The notes beneath the pieces are model-generated. The model made no database searches, was not told the DNA's origin, and worked only from the letters and a program-made list of their open reading frames with translations. This document shows, piece after piece, positions 60,166-64,000 of a stretch of 64,000 nucleotides of DNA (position 1 is the first letter of the stretch; each line of letters starts with the position of its first letter). This DNA comes from UBA1127 sp965116355. GTDB taxonomy: Bacteria; Chloroflexota; Dehalococcoidia; Lucifugimonadales; UBA1127. A program made the position numbers and the translations under genes. The stretch covers positions 744,001 through 808,000 of the forward strand of contig OZ220679.1 in assembly GCA_965116355.1 (NCBI GenBank), in the 5' to 3' direction.

Positions 60166-61470
60166 ATGCTCACGCATGAAGACAACGAACTGATCTGTCG
60201 AGTAGGCCCCGGCACGCCCATGGGCGAGGTGATGCGGCGCTACTGGCACCCGCTGATCATCTCAGACGAGCTCCCGGAGCCTGACTGCCCGCCCATCCGC
60301 GCCCGGCTTCTCGGCGAGGACCTGGTCGCATTCCGCGACTCCAACGGCAAGATCGGCCTCATCGCCGAGAAGTGCCCGCACCGCGGCGCGTCGCTGTTCT
60401 TCGGCATCAACCAGGAATGCGGCATCATGTGCATCTACCACGGCTGGAAGTTCGACGTAGACGGCAACTGCGTCGATATGCCCTCGGACATGCCGGGGAG
60501 CCGCTTCCACGACAAGGTGCACGTCACCGCATACCCCACGGTCGAGTCGGCCGGTGTCATCTGGGCCTACATGGGGCCGAAGGAGAAGCAGCCGCCGCCG
60601 CCCAACTACATCTTCAACAACCTCCCGCCGGACCACGTCATCGCCTACCGCGTGCCCATCTACTGCAACTACCTGCAGAGCATGGAGGGCAACATTGACT
60701 CCACGCACCTGGGCACGCTGCACGTTTACCACCAGGACAAGGTGCCCGTGGACCTGGACACGGACAGGCCCGGCTACCCGTCGCCCAAGTTCGCGCTCTA
60801 CTCCCGCGCCAAGTACCGCTACGCCCGCGTCGACGTGCAGGACACGGACTACGGCTTCCGCCTGATCGCCGAGCGCCCCACCGACGCCGGCAACAAGTAC
60901 ATTCGCACCAACTGCTTCGTGCTGCCGTACACCGCCTTCATCGCCGCCCAGCGGCGCGGGTCCGCCGGCGTCCTCATCCACGTTCCCCTCGACGACTACA
61001 CGAACCAGCGCGTGGGCATTCGCTACAACGTCCACGCACCGTTCACGGCCGCCGAGCGGCGCCAGACCATCGAGCAGGGCGCGCTCATGGACCCGAACGA
61101 TCCCAAGAAGCGGCTCAAGAGGGCCGAGAACGACTACATGGTCGACCGCTGGGCCCAGAAGAACACCATTCTGGCCGGCATCTGGCCCATTCCGGAGCAG
61201 GACTACGCTCTCATCGAGACGATGGGCGCCATCTACGACCGCACCAAGGAGCACCTGTACGGCGGCGACGCGGCCATCATCCGCTGCCGCCAGATGCTGC
61301 TCAAGATGGCCCGCGACATCCAGGAAGGCATCGACCCGCCGGGGCTGGACCCAGACATTCCGACGCACATGATCCAGTCGGAAGAGATCATCGTCGGCCC
61401 AGACGACGACCCGTGGCTCGTCGCGGCGGACGCCGGCGAGACCACCAAGCGCGGCGAGCGGTTGCGATAG
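60166..61470 (+). CDS. Rieske non-heme iron oxygenase, alpha subunit (paralogue 3)
   Basis: A 434-residue paralogue of the two Rieske genes at 8401 and 9757. The Rieske ligands are again Cys70, His72, Cys89 and His92, and the catalytic iron site lies in SMEGNIDSTHLGTLH. The substrate half (about 195-320) differs more from the other two than they do from each other. It would hydroxylate an aromatic ring or remove an O-methyl group, feeding a catechol to the nearby LigB-like enzyme. AGGAGG lies about 8 nt before the ATG. A solute-binding lipoprotein follows 130 bp later. No reductase is adjacent. Confidence 0.92.
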   Translation: MLTHEDNELICRVGPGTPMGEVMRRYWHPLIISDELPEPDCPPIRARLLGEDLVAFRDSNGKIGLIAEKCPHRGASLFFGINQECGIMCIYHGWKFDVDGNCVDMPSDMPGSRFHDKVHVTAYPTVESAGVIWAYMGPKEKQPPPPNYIFNNLPPDHVIAYRVPIYCNYLQSMEGNIDSTHLGTLHVYHQDKVPVDLDTDRPGYPSPKFALYSRAKYRYARVDVQDTDYGFRLIAERPTDAGNKYIRTNCFVLPYTAFIAAQRRGSAGVLIHVPLDDYTNQRVGIRYNVHAPFTAAERRQTIEQGALMDPNDPKKRLKRAENDYMVDRWAQKNTILAGIWPIPEQDYALIETMGAIYDRTKEHLYGGDAAIIRCRQMLLKMARDIQEGIDPPGLDPDIPTHMIQSEEIIVGPDDDPWLVAADAGETTKRGERLR

Positions 61471-61599
61471 TAGGGACCACCCACATCTGTAGAAAGGAGG
61501 GGGATGGCGTCAGGCAGTGTGCCTGTGCCGTTCCCCTCTCTGTTTCACGAGATTCGTGTCGGAGAGACCCCGGGGAGGAATAGAGAAAGGAGCAGTCGC

Positions 61600-63414
61600 A
61601 TGAGGAGTCAGGTTGTCAGAACAGGACTGGCGTGGATGCTGGTGATGGCACTGGGGGTGGCAACTGCCGCCGTTGCCTGTGGCTCAGGCGACACCGGCGG
61701 CACCGTAGCAACCACACCGGCCGAGCAAGCTGCCCCCTCTGCGCCCCAAGCCGCCGCCCCTGCAGCGGCCCCGGAATTGCCCGCAGGCACCGCTCCGGGC
61801 ACCGCGCAAGCCCCTGCACCGGCCGCCCAGCCGGTTGCCGACCCGGGTGCAGCGCCCAGAATGGCCCAACCGTCCAAGATCGATCGTGTGGTCTTTGGCG
61901 TCAACGTACTCAGCATTGAGTACAGCGTCATGCGCCACGGCAGTCAGACGCAGTCCATCCAGTACCGGCCCGAATATGAGCACCTGGTCGCCCTCGACCC
62001 CAACACCGGGCAGACCATCCCGGAACTGGCGACGGAGTGGAACCTGGAGCCGGACGGCCTCTCCTTCCGCTTCCAGCTGCGAAAGGGCGTCCAGTTCCAC
62101 CGCGGCTGGGGTGAGTTCACGGCCCAGGATGTAGTGCACACCCACGACCAGCTAGCCCTTCCGGACTCGGAACACGCTCAGGCCTTCAGCTGGGCGCGGG
62201 ATGTCTCGGCGGTCGAGGCTGTCAATGACTATGAGGTGATATTCCGCCTCAGCACGCCCGACGCGAACTTCCTGAGCAAGTTGGGCGAGCAGCAGAGCAT
62301 GATGCCGATCCAGAGCAAGACCAACTTTGACGCTGAAGGCGAGCCTCCGCACCCCGAGTCGCTGTACATCGCTGGCACCGGACCGTACCAGATGCAAAGC
62401 CGGTCCATCGCCAGCTACATCCGTTTCGAGCGACCTGAGGGGACGCACTGGCGGATAACGCCGGACTTCCAGGAGTTCGAGTACAAGTTTATCGGTGAAC
62501 CCTCAACCCGGCTGGCCGGGCTGCTTGCAGGCGAGTTGCACATTGCCGACATCCCCAAGGACCTGCAGCCTCAGGCCACCGGCAAGGGGATGGGCATCGC
62601 CAACGGCAACGTTCCCGGCCTGCGAACGTGGGTCAACCTCTCCTGCTGCTGGACGGACCCGGAGACGGGCGCCTACCCGGCAAGGCCCGACAGCCCCCTG
62701 ACCGACGTCAGAGTGCGGAAGGCGCTGTCCAAGTCCATAAACCGCCCACTGCTGAATGAGGCCTTCTTTGACAACTCGGCGTCACCCATGTACATGAACC
62801 ACTTCCACCCCACTCGGCTGGCATGGAACACGGAGTGGGAGACGAGGTTCCCTGAGGCGCACGGCTTCGATCCGGTCGCGGCCCGTGGGATCCTGGCGGA
62901 GGCTGGGTACAACGAAAACAACCCACTGGAGACCAACGTCGACATCGCCGAGCTGCCCCACTACGCAGGCGCCAGCGACCTCGGCGAGGGCATCGCAGGA
63001 ATGTTTTCTGACGTGGGCGTGAAGGTGAACCTGCTCACCCGGGAGTCCGCGATTCGGCGGGCGGCCAGGCGAGCGTTCAAGGACGCGAACCACCTCATCG
63101 TCTCGGCGTCCAGCTCTGACCACTTCTTTGGCTTCGCGGTCTGGACCACCCCCATCTTCTCCAAGACCAACGCCAACAACATTCCCGCAATCAATGACCT
63201 GACCAGACAGGGAATGCAGACACTGGAACCTGAGGCGCAGTTCAACATTTGGAGGGACATAGGGAACGCATACTATGATGCCTACCTAACGCTGCCGCTC
63301 TTCTGGCTCCCCGCGGAGGCGGTCTATAATCCTGAGTTCATCTCCGACTACGTCTTCCCGGGATCAATCACCGGCACGTGGACGCATATCCAGAACATCA
63401 GGGCGACGCAGTAA
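61600..63414 (+). CDS. ABC transporter substrate-binding lipoprotein (family 5)
   Basis: A 604-residue extracytoplasmic solute-binding protein of the oligopeptide/nickel (SBP_bac_5) family. The signal peptide ends in a lipobox (AVAC, Cys27), followed by a Pro/Ala-rich linker (about 35-90) and the binding domain, with typical LATEWNLEPDGLSFRFQLRKGVQFHRGWGEFTAQDV. Family members bind peptides, but also sugars or other small organics. The start at ATG 61600 has AAAGGAG 8 nt upstream. No permease or ATPase genes follow within the window. Its place after the Rieske gene suggests uptake of the substrate, which is inference. Confidence 0.88.
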   Translation: MRSQVVRTGLAWMLVMALGVATAAVACGSGDTGGTVATTPAEQAAPSAPQAAAPAAAPELPAGTAPGTAQAPAPAAQPVADPGAAPRMAQPSKIDRVVFGVNVLSIEYSVMRHGSQTQSIQYRPEYEHLVALDPNTGQTIPELATEWNLEPDGLSFRFQLRKGVQFHRGWGEFTAQDVVHTHDQLALPDSEHAQAFSWARDVSAVEAVNDYEVIFRLSTPDANFLSKLGEQQSMMPIQSKTNFDAEGEPPHPESLYIAGTGPYQMQSRSIASYIRFERPEGTHWRITPDFQEFEYKFIGEPSTRLAGLLAGELHIADIPKDLQPQATGKGMGIANGNVPGLRTWVNLSCCWTDPETGAYPARPDSPLTDVRVRKALSKSINRPLLNEAFFDNSASPMYMNHFHPTRLAWNTEWETRFPEAHGFDPVAARGILAEAGYNENNPLETNVDIAELPHYAGASDLGEGIAGMFSDVGVKVNLLTRESAIRRAARRAFKDANHLIVSASSSDHFFGFAVWTTPIFSKTNANNIPAINDLTRQGMQTLEPEAQFNIWRDIGNAYYDAYLTLPLFWLPAEAVYNPEFISDYVFPGSITGTWTHIQNIRATQ

Positions 63415-63434
63415 CGCCTGAAGGCATGTCGAAA

Positions 63435-63474
63435 CGGAGCGCCCCATCCTGCGTGGACAGGGTGGGGCGCTCCG
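63435..63474 (+). terminator. hairpin terminator after the solute-binding protein gene
   Basis: A 17-bp stem (63435-63451 with 63458-63474, one G-U pair) with a 6-nt loop lies 20 nt after the stop. There is no T-tract, but the hairpin is very stable. Confidence 0.7.
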
Positions 63475-63575
63475 CGCACGTCTAGCCTGCCAAGCTGCAA
63501 TCGAGACACCGCCAGCTTGCTTGGATGGATGCCGACCCCTAGACTGCGGGATGGCCCCATCCGCTTCAGAGGTGC

Positions 63576-64000
63576 GTGTTGACGAACGTCCGCGGAAGTC
63601 CAGGCCCGAGCCGCGTTAACCGTCGGGCCGCCCGGACGTTCTTGCTGGGGACGATGCTCCTCGCGCTGCTTTTGGCGTGCGGCCCCATGCCACCGGACGA
63701 TACCCGCGAGGCAGAGGTGTCGCCCGTTTCGACGGCGACGGTCGAACTCGTAGCCCTGCCAACGCCCGCGGGAACGCCGGCCGTCTTCCCCGCCCTGCCG
63801 ACGTCCGTGCCAACGCCGGCAGAGTCACCGACACCTACGCCCGGTATCCCTTCGCCCACGCCGGCCCCAACCCCAACACCCACCCCTGTCGCAACGCCGC
63901 TGCCGACACCGACGCCGATAAACGTGCCAACCGCGACACCCGTGCCGGTGAAGCCCGTGGTGCTGCGTGTCATCTTCGCCGTCGACGCACCGGGCCGCGA
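63576..64000 (+). CDS. Pro/Thr-rich lipoprotein (5' part, cut by window end)
   Basis: An open frame from GTG 63576 (AGAGG just upstream) to the window end without a stop, at least 141 residues. It has an Arg-rich N terminus, a hydrophobic segment and a lipobox (LLAC, Cys35). A long linker follows, full of TP/PTP repeats (about 55-125), typical of spacers that lift a domain off the cell surface. The last visible residues (PVVLRVIFAVDAPG) begin a folded domain that is not included. It has no recognisable function here. A TTG at 63579 or ATG 63654 are alternative starts. Confidence 0.7.
   Translation, partial: MLTNVRGSPGPSRVNRRAARTFLLGTMLLALLLACGPMPPDDTREAEVSPVSTATVELVALPTPAGTPAVFPALPTSVPTPAESPTPTPGIPSPTPAPTPTPTPVATPLPTPTPINVPTATPVPVKPVVLRVIFAVDAPGR

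Overview
The window is a gene-dense, GC-rich bacterial segment with about 60 protein genes, one 16S rRNA gene and no tRNA, 23S or 5S gene that I could find. Several features together suggest an uncultured Chloroflexota of the Dehalococcoidia/SAR202 type. These are an isolated 16S gene, many copies of Rieske oxygenases, LigB-type dioxygenases, LigJ-like amidohydrolases, RraA-like aldolases and enolase-superfamily proteins, F420-type oxidoreductases, an R3H/AAA ATPase, and Gram-positive-style ribosome binding sites. This is inference from gene content; the 16S sequence (46092-47590) would settle it.

Layout. 1-6.9 kb: a minus-strand run (aldo/keto reductase, HAD hydrolase, aroC, aroE) facing a plus-strand run (RidA, TIM-barrel isomerase, EamA permease that seems to start at ATA). 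6.9-11.1 kb: LigJ-like amidohydrolase, a 63-residue protein, and two tandem Rieske oxygenases. 11.2-14.5 kb: recN, a peroxiredoxin with an in-frame TGA at the catalytic position, and trmI. 14.5-21.9 kb: a long minus-strand block (midA, small zinc protein, aroH, trpA, CPBP protease, acpP, nusB, fabD, rpmF, yceD, rimI). 22-24.3 kb: ECF sigma factor, DUF5667 membrane protein, dCTP deaminase-like protein. 24.3-28.7 kb: luciferase-like monooxygenase, TPR protein, large FAD/Fe-S oxidoreductase, then a 424-bp intergenic region full of inverted repeats. 29.2-38.9 kb: rsmG, leuB, a second TGA-containing peroxiredoxin-like gene, a BNR-repeat protein, a ThDP enzyme, dnaE (with a frameshift), and a pterin dehydratase. 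38.9-45.8 kb: minus-strand operon pdxS-pdxT-R3H ATPase-tmk-CNNM/CBS protein-tilS. 46.1-47.6 kb: 16S rRNA flanked by a 30-bp processing stem. 47.9-64 kb: accessory catabolism (enolase superfamily, two LigB-like dioxygenases, alpha/beta hydrolase, SDR, F420/FMN protein, two VOC proteins, coiled-coil metzincin, two RraA-like aldolases, LigJ-like amidohydrolase, third Rieske oxygenase, solute-binding lipoprotein, and a partial Pro/Thr-rich lipoprotein).

How the genes fit together. The accessory genes resemble steps of an aromatic meta-cleavage route like protocatechuate 4,5-cleavage: Rieske hydroxylation or O-demethylation, LigB-type ring opening, LigJ-type hydration and LigK/RraA-type aldol cleavage. 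They occur as scattered, duplicated modules around housekeeping genes. Both LigB-like proteins have Gln where LigB has a metal-ligand His, so their exact reaction is open.

The most striking observation is two separate genes (13071-13532 and 31123-31584), each 154 codons long, whose only in-frame stop before the end is a TGA exactly where thiol peroxidases carry the peroxidatic cysteine. Each TGA is followed by a plausible bacterial SECIS hairpin. They are best read as selenoproteins that ordinary gene callers would split or discard.
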